Below are positions 1-11,039 of a DNA stretch of 64,000 nucleotides, in pieces. Source of the DNA: Vitis vinifera. Lineage: Eukaryota; Streptophyta; Magnoliopsida; Vitales; Vitaceae. The notes below the pieces were generated by a model. That model was not told the DNA's origin. It saw nothing but the letters and a program-made list of their open reading frames with translations, and searched no databases. Within the stretch, counting starts at the first letter, position 1; each line of letters opens with the position of its first letter. The stretch spans positions 811,001-875,000 of the forward strand of contig NC_081820.1 in the NCBI RefSeq assembly GCF_030704535.1, written 5' to 3'. A program made the position numbers and the translations under genes.

Positions 1-629
1 CACTTCTCTGTTTGTTCTCTTCTCATCTTTCATATGATGTTAAGCCTCTTATTTTGAAGTATTTGTATTAATCGTGACAAAGCTCCCACTTCAAGAATCT
101 ACCCACCTGCACACATAAAGGGAAAAACAATTAGTTCAAGGATAAAAGATCATTTATTTGCTTCATCTAAAAACGAACATGAAAAGATGCAATTTGACAC
201 GGTCATGTACTCGTTTAAGTTCTCCTATTATCCGTCACTCAATACTGTGCACATAATTTTCCATTGATGCAGAGTCATAAATCTGTCTTACAAACAAAAG
301 AAGTCAACATACTAATAATTTAAGAATATTGGAAGGATGAAAATTATGAGAAAATAAACCTCTAAAGCCATAAAATGTGAATTAACTATCTGATTTTGCA
401 TGAAGCTGTTGAATTAGAAACCTCAAAGAAATTTGTCCTCACATCAACATCAAATGAGAGTTTTTCATAAAGGCAACAAATTGGCTTATTGAAATTATGT
501 GTTGTTACCCAAGATAACAAGGCGAATAAAAGGAGACGGAAATTGTTTGTCATAACACTTACCAACAATAAGTAAACACCACCATCAACAATTTTTTTCA
601 AAAAAAGTTGTAATCCTTCAATGTAGGTA
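1..629. other. Unassigned sequence at window start
   Basis: AT-rich sequence in which I can support no gene. The minus-strand open frame at 386-640 resembles nothing I recognise. This is where the 3' part of the PPR gene at 1276-2322 would be expected, but none of its conserved C-terminal PPR sequence is visible here. Confidence 0.4.
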
Positions 630-1240
630 GGGTTGTACACACTTGTACAGTTAGCACATTTGGGTTGTACAGTTAGTGTAAATGGCTTGTACAGTTATGC
701 AATCCACCGAAGGGACGACCGAACAAGTGCATATGGGTGGGGAAACAATGTTTCCATTCTCGTGGATGAGGGAAAAGGTGGAAAACCTTAACCCTCGTTT
801 CGGTTCCTACGCATAAGTAATGTGGGGGAGCTAAAACAATGAACTAACATGGTAGATATCAAATAATATACGTGGAAGGAGTGTGTTGTCAACCGATATG
901 TGTTAGGAATGTGCACGACGAGTGGAAAATGTTGATGACTAAGTTCTTCAAAATCACTTGAATTACCTTAAGGTACACACCCTTGTACACCCTTGTACAT
1001 TTAGTACATTGGCCTTGTACACTTGGAGTAATTGCACATAAATGCAACTAAAGGAGTGCATATGGGCGGGTTAACCACATTCCAAAGATATGGCTGAGTG
1101 AAAAGGGTGCAAATGAAACCTAATTTAGGTTCCTATGCAACATAAGTGGGCTACCACAAGGCATTTGAATGTGTACGAAGGGAAATGAGGAATGAATGTG
1201 AGGGATGTCCCTCTAGTAAAAAGAAGAAGGAAATGAATTG
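630..1240. repeat. TTGTACA-rich tandem repeat, two diverged units
   Basis: Two diverged units about 345 bp apart each begin with three or four closely spaced TTGTACA-type heptamers (near 640-700 and 975-1025). Each continues into a shared stretch containing GTGCATATGGG (near 727 and 1057). Related units occur as a tandem pair at 55040-55600. I do not recognise the family. It sits exactly where the PPR gene's later exons should be, so it may have replaced them. Confidence 0.6.
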
Positions 1241-1275
1241 TGAGAACAGAAACTTTTACAGATAAGAAGACAAAC

Positions 1276-2322
1276 CGTGTCCAAAGTTTCAAAACCCTTC
1301 TTGGAGCTTGCCATTACCAAAGGATGTAAAGATGTAAAAGGTGAGAATATATCCTCTTCTGCTTCTTTGGGGGAGTTCCTATAAGCGGTTTCAAACTTAT
1401 GCAGAGTGCTGAATGCTCTCTGCAAATCCCCCAATGCTGCATCGGCATATATTTTTGCAAGATAAGATTCTAGTTGAGGTGCCTTCTTTTGACGCAATGA
1501 TCTCGTAGGATCGCCCATGATGCATCTACAAGAGTAGAACTGTAAGTCCTACCAGCAGTTCCAAGTGTTGATACAACAAGCCCCTCATCCACAGAGAGTA
1601 GAACATGACCCCTTGCATTCTCACCCCGAGCAATCCATCTGGCCATGAATTACAGGGCATAAAAAGCTAACTTGCTATTATCCTATTGCATCGCAATATT
1701 TGCAATGAAGATGCACATGTTCCAGGAGGGAGAAAGAGCTTTATTTTGATCCATTGTCTGGTACACACTCCAGAGAAGCGAGGTAAGAAACAGAAACATA
1801 ACCAGAAAGTGTTCCTCCTAACACAGATGATCTAGAAAAAAATTCTAATTAGTCATGTACCTTGCACCTCTCTATAATAGACACCAAAGCATCCAGCCTG
1901 CCTTTGTTAACACAACTTCTCACACACTCAGCAAAAACCCTCATTGACAACATATAACCAGATTTCAAAGTCAAATCAACATATCTCAAGGCAGCATCAA
2001 TCTGGTCTGTCAAAAACAGCATACCAACAACCAATTCATATGACTCATCATCAGCCATAGATTCTTTTCCTGTCTGCAGCATCCTGATATAAATAAAGTA
2101 AAGATCCATCCATAAAAAATACTTGTAGAGCGGGCTCCCTGAGGCGGGGTTGGGAGGAAGTGGAGTGGGAGATGGCGGGGGAAGGCTGGGCTCGGCGAGT
2201 TGGGCTTCCAGGGAGAGGAATGTGAAGGTGGAAATGGAAGCTTTAAAGGGATTGTTGTGGTGGTTTAGGGTTTTGAGGAGGGTTTTACGGGCTCTGGAGA
2301 GGATCGCCATTTGGGACGCCAT
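1276..2322 (-). pseudogene. PPR protein pseudogene (Arabidopsis At1g26460-like)
   Basis: The translation resembles the mitochondrial pentatricopeptide-repeat protein At1g26460, whose family binds organellar RNA. Exon 1 runs 2322-1861, with the ATG at 2322 and a donor GTACAT after the codon for K in ERCK. Exon 2 runs 1757-1276. Exon 1 jumps from the proline-rich N-terminus (GSPLY) directly into TGKESMADDESYELVVGM, so a central block of well over 100 codons is missing. Exon 2 has two in-frame stops (near 1700 and 1650) and a one-base frameshift near 1510. The C-terminal exons are absent. What I see is decay. That it descends from a functional copy elsewhere in the genome is inference. The identification rests on recalled similarity. 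Confidence 0.75.
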
Positions 2323-2517
2323 TGATAAGCTCCGCTCAGTTCAGAGGTTTCATCGAGAGTACTGACAGAAGGGAAGGTGACATGGCATTTTAAATTTAAC
2401 ACAATTCTCCCTTTTAATTTACAGCAATCTGACTTGGAAATTAGAAGGGTATATAGGTCACTCAAAATCTCATAGCCTTTCTATTAATTTTGTTACATAG
2501 ATGGACCATTTGTTAAT

Positions 2518-2541
2518 TTTTGGGCCCAGCTGGGCCCAAAA
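2518..2541. promoter_or_regulatory. Palindrome of two TGGGCCC site II elements
   Basis: A perfect 24-bp palindrome is built from two TGGGCCC motifs flanked by A/T tracts. It lies about 200 bp upstream of the ATG of the PPR pseudogene. TGGGCC/T (site II) elements are known TCP-factor targets in promoters of plant genes for organelle and ribosome proteins, so this is probably the surviving promoter of that gene. A near-copy lies at 53785-53808. Confidence 0.55.
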
Positions 2542-2559
2542 CACAATTCTCCCTAATTT

Positions 2560-2665
2560 GAATCTCTTTTCATTAGCTATGTCGACGGCACCAAACCTTG
2601 CCCACTTGTCACCATCATTGCCAACGTTGTTACCTCACCAAACTTGACCATTCATGGAGAGCTAC
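2560..2665 (+). mobile_element. Possible copia gag fragment
   Basis: A short open frame reads YVDGTKPCP followed by about 17 further residues with no stop. This is the pattern around the conserved hydrophobic/DGT/CP segment of plant Ty1-copia Gag. No other element parts are visible nearby. It is too short for certainty. Confidence 0.35.
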
Positions 2666-3146
2666 TTGAGAAATAATTTTGATTAATTTATCCACTCTTC
2701 AACATTTTTTTTAGGTTGAAAAAAAGATATAAAGCTACTTGAGAAGGCCTTAGTAAAATTCTCAAGTGCCTTTCCCCTTTTCTTCTCATCTTCTTCTTTT
2801 ATTTTTTATTTATTTATGAGATTCTTAGGCTTCTCTCATTTTTTCTTCTCACATTCTTTCTCTATTTTTTTTATTTTGCCTTTTTTCCTTTTCCATAAAC
2901 TTTATCATTGTTCCTCTTCGTAAACTCTAAAAGTAAAAATCCTGGACCACCTATTTAATTGTAGGTAACTATCCTAGGGTTTTGGATATTAAGTTATTCT
3001 CCTTGCCTCCATGCATTTCCTTTTTAAAAAATCTATTTTAAAAAACCAAGAGAATTCAATTAGCCATGGTAGAGAAATCTAAAAAAACAAAGAGATTGAT
3101 TTTATCTATTTTAAGAGTCGTGCAAAGTAAGATTTATAATATATAA

Positions 3147-5223
3147 TGTAACACCTAAAGTTTATTTTAGGGGCAAAATAATAAATTACAAATTAATTAA
3201 TTAATTAAACTCATTAAAGGTAAAAGAGTCATTTTACAATTAATAATCCTTGATATTAATTAGATTTTCCTCTTCTCTTCTTTATTTAAAAAACTCTATT
3301 AATAAAAAATCAGAGAATTTGATAACGTAGGGTTAAAGGTTTGAAGGTCTAGAGTTTGAAATTCAAATTTTTCCAAGTAAGATTTTAACCCTAGATTAAT
3401 ATATTATATTCATTAGTTAGTTTTGAACGCTTTAGATATTCTTAAGAAAATTTTAATTTAGATTAGGATTAGTTTATTTAATTTATTCTAAGATCAAAAA
3501 GTTGAAATTATGAATATAGGTTGTTTCATTGATGAAAATAGGGAAATTCGAAATTATTTTAGATGAATAGATCTAAACAATGAAATTTTAAAAATTAAAT
3601 GAGTAAATAAATATATGATTATATGTAGCTTAAGGGATTGGAAAATAATAAGAAAAAGAATTGCATGTTTTTGGATTTTAGATTTGAAGCATTGTGTTGG
3701 GGTGAAAAAAAAAATTAATATGTAATCATAAGAGGCAAAGGGTGGTAGTGGAATAAATTAAAATAATAATAATGAATAGAGTTGGTAGGGTTGTTCGAAT
3801 TGTTAAAAGTACACGGGGTATTTTGTTAAGTAATAGGGGACATTGGGATTAATAAGAATTATGATGATGATCATGATCATAATAATAATATTATGGTAAT
3901 AATAATAATAATTAAGTTTTAATTTAGTTTAAGTATACAAAAGAAATAAATAGTTAGAACAAGATTCGGAAGATTTGAGAGTTTATAAAAAAGTTGGAAA
4001 TTCAGTAAATTATAGTAATAATATTGGGTAGTAATAATATTAGCATGAGAAATTAATTGGATCTCTAATACTAAATAAAATATTTTTAAGATTGTCCAAA
4101 TTTTACCTTTAGATAATTATGTATGATATTATATTAGGTGATAAATAAATTAGTCAAACTAAATACTTCAAGATTTTGAGCGCTGTTTGAAGGTAAGGGA
4201 AGTTAATGTAGATTTTTATAAAAGAAAATAATTTCATTTTTATATTGTATTTTGAAATGTGTAAAAATATTATTTTCATCTTTTCGCATGGATCAAATAT
4301 GTGTTTTGTATGGAAAGTATATTTAAGAGTTTTCTTTGTTTATGAAAAATGAAAAATTGAAAAGATATGGTATTTTGTTTTGTAAGTTTGAATTAATGAA
4401 ATGAAGTGTTTAACTCTACTTTTTATGCCCCTAGTCAACGGGTTATAATTGTTGACATATTCGGCCCTAATTAACGGGTTATAATAGTTAATATTATATG
4501 ACCCTAGTCGACGGGTTATAATTGTTAACCTTTGGTTTTATTCACTTTTAATTGAACAAATTTGAAACTAACTACTCATTTGTAAAGTCTCACTTAACTG
4601 AGCACCATTTGTTATTTGATAACCAGAGTAAAGATATTTTGAATATATTCGATTTGGTTTTAATGAAAATTTGTTTTGAAATGGATATGAGAAAGTTTTA
4701 TTAAAAAGTTTGAATGTATTAGTATTTTTTAACTCAAAAGTTTTTATAAAAATAAGTATATGTTATATCTTTTATTTGCAAGCATGATTGAAAATGTTTG
4801 ATCCATCAAATTATATTAATGTTGCTTAGTGGGCTTTAAGTTCATTCCTCTTTGTTGATAATCTTTTAGGTAACCTCAGTTCGGGTGAGGAGTGACCGTT
4901 AGGAGGGAAATTTGGCTTTACTAGGACATTTGTTTAAACTCTCTTTATTTTGAACATTGTTTAGATGTTAAAACTTAATTCTCGTTTGAATTATTTTAAC
5001 TTCAGAGTTATTTGGACAATAACATTTTGGTTGATGTATTAGTTTTTTTTTAAAGTTGATATTTGGAGATTTTAGAATTTTATCTTATTACTCTGAACAG
5101 AAATTTGGAAATTGGTAAATTTGTAATCACAATACGAATGTTTGTATTGTTTCCACTTTGAGCCTTTGGGTTTGAAGTGTGAAATGACCATCATGCCCTT
5201 AAAGTGGGTTTTGGAGCATGACA
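3147..5223. mobile_element. Solo LTR (about 2.1 kb) with TATAA duplication
   Basis: The segment starts TGTAACACC and ends GCATGACA, the TG...CA form of plant LTRs. It is flanked on both sides by the same 5 bp, TATAA (3142-3146 and 5224-5228). No coding capacity, primer-binding site or second LTR is visible. A solo LTR left by LTR-LTR recombination is the simplest reading, and the length suits a Ty3-gypsy type. A non-autonomous element is the alternative. Confidence 0.65.
4428..4530. repeat. Three tandem copies of a 36-bp motif inside the LTR
   Basis: Three consecutive copies of a unit with core ACGGGTTATAAT start near 4428, 4464 and 4501, spaced 36-37 bp. They lie in the second half of the putative solo LTR. 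Short tandem repeats of this sort are often enhancer-like parts of the U3 region. That role is inference. Confidence 0.6.
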
Positions 5224-8120
5224 TATAATTGTCATTTAAAGATGGTACAAGAAATTTATAATATACAAAAAGATTATAAGATGAACTTTCTTTGAAGGTA
5301 AAGCAAGTAGTTTTCTCTCTACCCTATGATACATGGAGCATATATTCAATTAATTTAAAAACAATGATCCATTGAAACTATTTAGAAAGTGAGAAAGTGT
5401 TTATAATGCACATGGAATTTATAACATGGTATAAGAATTACAAAGATCAAAAGCTTCATGGACCTATGATTAGAGATTGTGGGGGTGCTTGTTCTATCTT
5501 CCTTTACTCAAAAATTATATTTTTTCCAAATCTAGTTTGGACTAGTTGATAATTAATTGATGCCATATATTGCATAATAATGAAGACAAAAATCACATCT
5601 TAAACTCAGTTTTGAAATTAAACACTTCCTTATTTGTCTTCTTATGTTCTAGCCTTACATCTTAGCATATATAGATGAAAATATCGTAAATTTTGCCTAA
5701 AATAATTTTAGGTGTCCTCAAAACTACCATGAGGAGGTCAACTTAAGTTGTTGAAAAATAGTGAAGATATCTTGTGGTTTGTCAATTTATTACAATAATT
5801 GGCACTTTTATCAATGATTTTTAAAGCGGGGATGTGTCATTCCCTTATTGCTACAACCATCTTTGACACCAACTTAAGAAGCTCTCAATTAGAAATGGCA
5901 CCATAAATAGTTTGTCAAGATTTCTTCATGTTTTGTATGATTTTATATCACCAATGAATTAAGTCATGATCTACTCCAGTGGAAGCAAAAGAGCTTACCA
6001 CCAAGCTAAGCTCTAACCTATAATCATATAGGCCCCAAAATAGATGTAGTGTTTTTCCTCCCAATTCCAAAACCCAAAAAATATAGCGGAAGTCCCATTT
6101 TTTATTGCTAATTTTATGCATGTATAAAATATTAGCAGCATATATTACAAACATAAAAATCACCGTTTGATATTTTTTCTATAGCCCTTGAATTCAAGTG
6201 AAACATAAACTTGTAAACAAAACTACACATAGGTCGTCAATTTTTTTAATGTCCTTAGGTAAATTCAAATCGCTAAGGTCACCATTTTTGTCCTAAATAT
6301 AATATACGTGTTTTCAAATATTAAAAGTTAATGAAATATAATTTTCATCTTAACATTAGTAATAGTTGAATTGTTAATTTTCCTAAAATGTTAAACTTTT
6401 AAGAAAATTAATAGCTCAACATGATATCAAAGCTTGATTTGATGGGAGGTTGTGAAGGAATTTGAGTCATATCTCCATAATTTGCATGTTTGTTTTATCA
6501 TTTGATGTATTTCCCTCGATTTGTAATTCTTTGGTATTTCTCCCAGCATGCAATTCTATAATATCTCTCTACATATAGGTATAGGGCTACACATGAGTGA
6601 GGGGTATGGGGATACACGTGAGTGAAGGTGAGTGAAGGTATTAAGAAACATAATATACATATTAAACTCAAATCTTACAAGGTTAAGTTTTTATGAAAAT
6701 TGGTAATTCAACCGTAATCATTTTCAAAGTCATATTTATTATTAGCATACACTTTTTTATAAGCCAATATCATAAATTATCAAGCTATTTTATTTATAAA
6801 AAATCCAATGTAAATGTAAGATTAGTTATTTTATTATATCTCAAAGTTGCAACTAGAATTTTTTTCTCGAATAGAAAATACCTCCGTAATAAGCATCTCA
6901 AATCTCCTATCTAAGTGACCCAGTAATAAAATTAGGTTTCTTCTAAAATCCTTGTGGTTAAATACAAGCATTGGGTAGATATTATCATCCACATTGTGAT
7001 GCACTAGCAAGAGAGCTAGAATTGTAATTTGGGTTTTCACTCAACAATATAACATCTCCTTTCATCCTACACAGGTTCCATCGGGCTTGCCTAACTTACT
7101 TCTAAAGCGGTGTAATTCCTTTCCTCCTTGGAGGCGAAGTAAGCAATAAAAGCACAAACAAATCCAGCATAGGATGACACCTGAAAAAGGAATTCCTTAA
7201 TTCTCACGCGGTCTTAGTAGTAGCTAGGGATCTTCTCTCCCAAATAATATGACTATATTCAATAATGACTTTACTACAAGTTTGTCCATCTACTTTCTTG
7301 GAATAGAAAATTTGTAGTCATTAAAGTGGGGGTGGAACAAATCAAATTAAATATTATAGTGTAATAAATACTAAAGTAAAATTCTATTGGTCAATTTTCG
7401 GAAAGTTAGTTTTCTAAAATTTAAAACTCTTTGATGGAAAGTGCACTCTTATTCTATAAGGAAACCAGTCCTCTCTCCACCTTATAAAATAAGTATTTTA
7501 TTCCATTAATAATTTCGCATAAGATAAAACCTAAGGAAGAGAAACACGGTTTCTAATGTACTTATTGTTTGGTCTTTTCAATGATTCTCTACGGACTAAA
7601 GGTATGTCTTTTCTTAATAATGGAAGTGTAAAAATCATATTGTTCTAAAATTCTTAGCTATTATGATTTATGTAAAATTAGGGTTTGAATTGCATAATTA
7701 AATAATTACTCACATTTGTATCAAAGAAATGGTTTAAGAACTTATGATTTTCCTCTAAAAATTATTTTATGTTTCTCTCTTATTATATCAAATTTTGATA
7801 AAAAGAATTAAATTTATTGATTGTATTTTTTCCATTGCAATCAAAATATTTTTTCAATAATTTGTATTTGATTTCTTTCTAAAATCATTTATGATAGCTT
7901 CAGGTTATTATATGAATTGTGATCATTGTTTTTTTTTTTTTTTTGGGCTTTTTGAGCTTTTAAATATGTTAGATTTGTTTTTTTTTTTTTGCAAAAATTC
8001 TTAATGAACCATATGATTCAAAATGCCATGAATAGCTATTAGAGAATATAAAGTTATTACGTTTATGGACTTTGTTCATATAATATTTTTGCTTTACGAG
8101 TTTCAATGGTGGGCATATAA
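5224..8120. other. Intergenic AT-rich DNA, no gene seen
   Basis: No supported gene. Near 6418 an ACA followed by TGATATCAAAGC resembles the end of an LTR next to a tRNA-Met primer-binding site, but I found no matching LTR pair. Poly-T runs occur at 7929-7944 and 7979-7990. The sequence is interrupted at 8120 by a copia insertion and resumes at 14745. Confidence 0.4.
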
Positions 8121-8313
8121 TGTTGGCGTGAGTTGTATATTAAAAGGAAATTAGAGTAATTATGGAAAGTGAGATTTCTTTCCTTCACATGTTAGCTTAA
8201 TTATAGGAACAAAATCTGTATAGCTTAGAATAGAAAATATATTATGATATGTACTCGTAGGGTTGTAGTAACAGAAGAAGAACGATTGAATAAAAAGGAA
8301 GAACTTTTTAACA
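8121..8313 (+). repeat. 5' LTR of copia element
   Basis: Begins TGTTGGCGTG and ends TTTTTAACA. By eye it differs from the right LTR at only about a dozen positions. Preceded by the TATAA duplication. Confidence 0.95.
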
Positions 8314-8325
8314 TGGTATCAGAGC
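8314..8325 (+). other. Primer-binding site (initiator tRNA-Met)
   Basis: TGGTATCAGAGC immediately follows the left LTR and is complementary to the 3' end of initiator tRNA-Met, the usual primer of plant copia elements. Confidence 0.93.
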
Positions 8326-9176
8326 CTAACCCTGGTGTGGACCCCGCATTTCGACTCACGCGTTTCCCACTCGATGGCGAGCTCGATTTTTTTTATTATT
8401 TGAAAAATGATTTATTGATTATTTGAAAAAGACTTGGAGTCGCCACTTATTTTTGTTTTATTTTTAAAGGGTAAACAAAATAAGAAAGAAAAACCCTAAG
8501 TGTGATTCCTTATTTTGGAAAAGGTGATCTACGAAAAACCGGATTGGGTTCGGGGGTCAGGTTACTTATCGGGAAGGTACGGTAAAGACCGTAGCACCCC
8601 TCTAAGTCCCTAAAGTCGGGTCTCTACTAATAAAATGAAGCTGACATGGCAACCAATGAGAAAGTCAATGAATACTCAACATGATTACACACCAAGGATT
8701 AAAGCATGCATGAGAGATGGACAAAGTGAGAGAAAATGCGTACCTTAGCAGCAAACAACGCGCTATCATGAAAATGAGATTAGTACAAAACAATGATCAC
8801 AAGATATAGCATACATGTCACTAAACTGAATACAGAATCATCAGTAGCACATGTGTCATTTCACTCAATTTTATTTTGATGAAAATTTATTTGATGTTGG
8901 GCCCCCACCAAAGCCCATTTATTTTTGCATGCATTAATTCCATAAATTCCATTATTCGGAATTACGGAATTTAAATCTTGCTTATTTTAAAACATTTTAG
9001 AAATCATGGAAGATGTGAAAATGAGACTCACTAAGAAGAAAAACAAATTTTATTGGAAAATAGATTTTTGGAACCTAAGAATTCTAAAGATGAAGAAAAA
9101 AAAAAACATGGAGTTGGAATTATTTAAAGACTAAAACCCGGAAATTTATTTGAAGAAAAGGACTTGGAAAATTATT
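8326..9176. other. Foreign, repeat-like sequence inside the copia element
   Basis: After the primer-binding site the sequence is non-coding and unlike a copia leader. It includes GGAGTCGCCACTTATTTTTG and a stretch around 8570-8630 with GGTACGGTAAAGACCGTAGC. I associate these with another dispersed plant repeat, probably a gypsy-type element, though I cannot name it. It leads straight into the shikimate-kinase-like copy. The whole block 8326 to about 11040 may be a nested or chimeric insertion. Confidence 0.45.
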
Positions 9177-9947
9177 TTAAAAAGTTAAAGATGGAAAAAT
9201 GGGGAATGACACTTGGATCAAAGGTGGCCATGCATGCCATGCTAGAAGTGGGTGCCAGAGTGGACGTAATGCTTGCAGAAAACAAAGGTCTCTTTTCATC
9301 TTCTTTAGTCTGGCCAGTCTTTGTATCTCTTTAAGAACCTCCATAGTCATGTCTTCAGTGGTTACTGCATCCAAGTCATCGTAACTTAATTGGGAAGCTA
9401 CTTTTTGGAGTGAAACTGATGCATCTGCTGTTGCATATCCACCTTTCCTTTCTTCATACACCATAACTAGCTGAGCTAACACCTGGTTACCACCCGTCTC
9501 AGAATAAGATTCTGCAGTAGATAATTCTGTTACAGGAATTTGAACCCCTTCTTCTATCACGTTCTTGGCAACCATTTCTATCGGTACATCAATCCATATT
9601 GAAATTCCATGTCTCAGAAGTGCCAGATTAATTGAGCTATGAACTGAACCATTTCCAGCACAAACCGCCAACTGACCCCTGGATGATAACTGCTTCAATA
9701 CTTCAGTCTCAGAGTCACGAAATTCCTCCTCATCTTGCTCTTTTAAAGACTTGGCAGCAGACTCACCACCGCAAGCTTCCTCAACCAAACTATCATTGTC
9801 AAAGTGATAATATCCTAGTGCATCTGCTAGAAGTTTCCCCATTGAGCTCAGATTATTGAATATTGGGGCCCGCCTTGAGCTAATGGACCTCCAGTGGTAA
9901 GATAGGAATTTCTTAACATAGAAATCACCTGTAGAAGTGCTCATCAT
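9177..9947 (-). pseudogene. Shikimate-kinase-like retrocopy captured in copia
   Basis: An uninterrupted frame of 256 codons, antisense to the element. It shows strong features of the plastid shikimate-kinase-like (SKL) family: GKLLADALGYYHFDNDSLVEE, VLKQLSSRGQLAVCAGNG, HGISIWIDVP and a C-terminal VLKEIQRLARLKK. SKL1-type is more likely than SKL2, from memory. In Arabidopsis SKL1 is needed for chloroplast development and lacks shikimate kinase activity. No intron interrupts about 220 residues of homology, which suggests an mRNA origin. The transit peptide and the segment just before GKLLADAL (the P-loop region) are replaced by unrelated residues, and the last 40 or so residues look non-homologous. 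It is probably a fragment, although the frame itself is open. Confidence 0.8.
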
Positions 9948-11039
9948 AGAGGATCCTCCACCAAAGTTGATGCTCCATTGAACTCATAACCCGAGGACTT
10001 GCATTAATCCCAACGAATTTAGCAAAATCCAACATTTCTTTTTTTTTTTGGAAGTGTCAATGACAGTTATGGATTCATTCACGCTGCCAGCCTTGTCATC
10101 TTCAGCAGCTAGGGCTTTTGCTTAATTAACCAAGTTATTCCTTCTATAAGGTCTGATTGGAGGTCGTCCCACAATCTGACTGGCAGTAGTAGCAGATCCA
10201 AACTATTGAGAAACGGCAGAGTCAGCAGCCCTCTATGATGTCCTCCAAATACCCTATCTAAATCCCATCACATGTGGCCAATCAAGCTCTAGGCGCGCCA
10301 AACATCTCCATAGCCTGTGTCCTGTACTAAAGCAATTCCCGTTGACTCTCTGTACATCCCTCATCAAGGTCAAGGGTTCCTTCAGGATCTATAATGACAC
10401 CGGAGACAGCAGAATCATGCACATGATCATGATGATGTCGCTGCAAAAATATGAGAAGGAAACACAACAGCAAGTTTTGCAGAGGCCATCAGAGGAGAGG
10501 GAAAGTGAAAGAGCTTCAATGGTTGCTTGACGTTCTGGTGATGGCGGAGGCATTTCGCCGCCGGCGGCAAGTCGTTCAAGGACAGCTTTGCTGGCTCTTT
10601 CCATGAACCGGTTTCTGTGATTTTCAAGTATTGAAAGAATGATCCCTTGAGTGATGGTGGTGAGAACAATGTGGAAATCTAGAGAGAGAAATAGGTTTTG
10701 AAGCTGTAGTCAAATGAGTATATGCAGGGGAGATATGTGACATGGGTATGGCAGATAATGGAGAGAAGGTGTTTTAGTGGTGTGGTCAGATGGGTATGAA
10801 CAAACGAAGTGGTGATAGAATGAATAGGAAAGCATGCATGTGGTTAGTATGGGACATGGGTACGAAAGGCAGAGTAGAGAGAGAAAAGGCGGTGAAGGAA
10901 TAATGAGCAAGAAATGTGGGGTTGGATACATGGTATACGGGTTGGATGGACATGAGGTGTGGCAGCCAAATAGGTTTAACATCCCCAACTCCTCATCTCT
11001 GGTTCATGTCTTTCAATTTCTTTGGGCTTAGAAACTTGA
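9948..11039. other. Unassigned captured sequence in copia
   Basis: Not recognisable as copia. The stretch 10430-10690 is relatively GC-rich. Read on the minus strand it contains an open segment with MERASKAVLERLAAGGEMPP, ending near a pyrimidine-rich AG-like border, as in an exon of an unknown gene. The rest (10690-11030) is purine-rich with no recognised product. Origin unknown; it continues the foreign block that holds the SKL copy. Confidence 0.4.

Noticed and set aside
6418..6432. TGATATCAAAGC after an ACA, like a primer-binding site next to an LTR
   Set aside because: No matching LTR pair or pol sequence could be found around it, so it may be chance.
10389..10669. Overlapping minus-strand frames in the GC-rich captured block
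   Set aside because: Neither translation matches a family I know. I kept the region as unassigned sequence rather than calling a gene.
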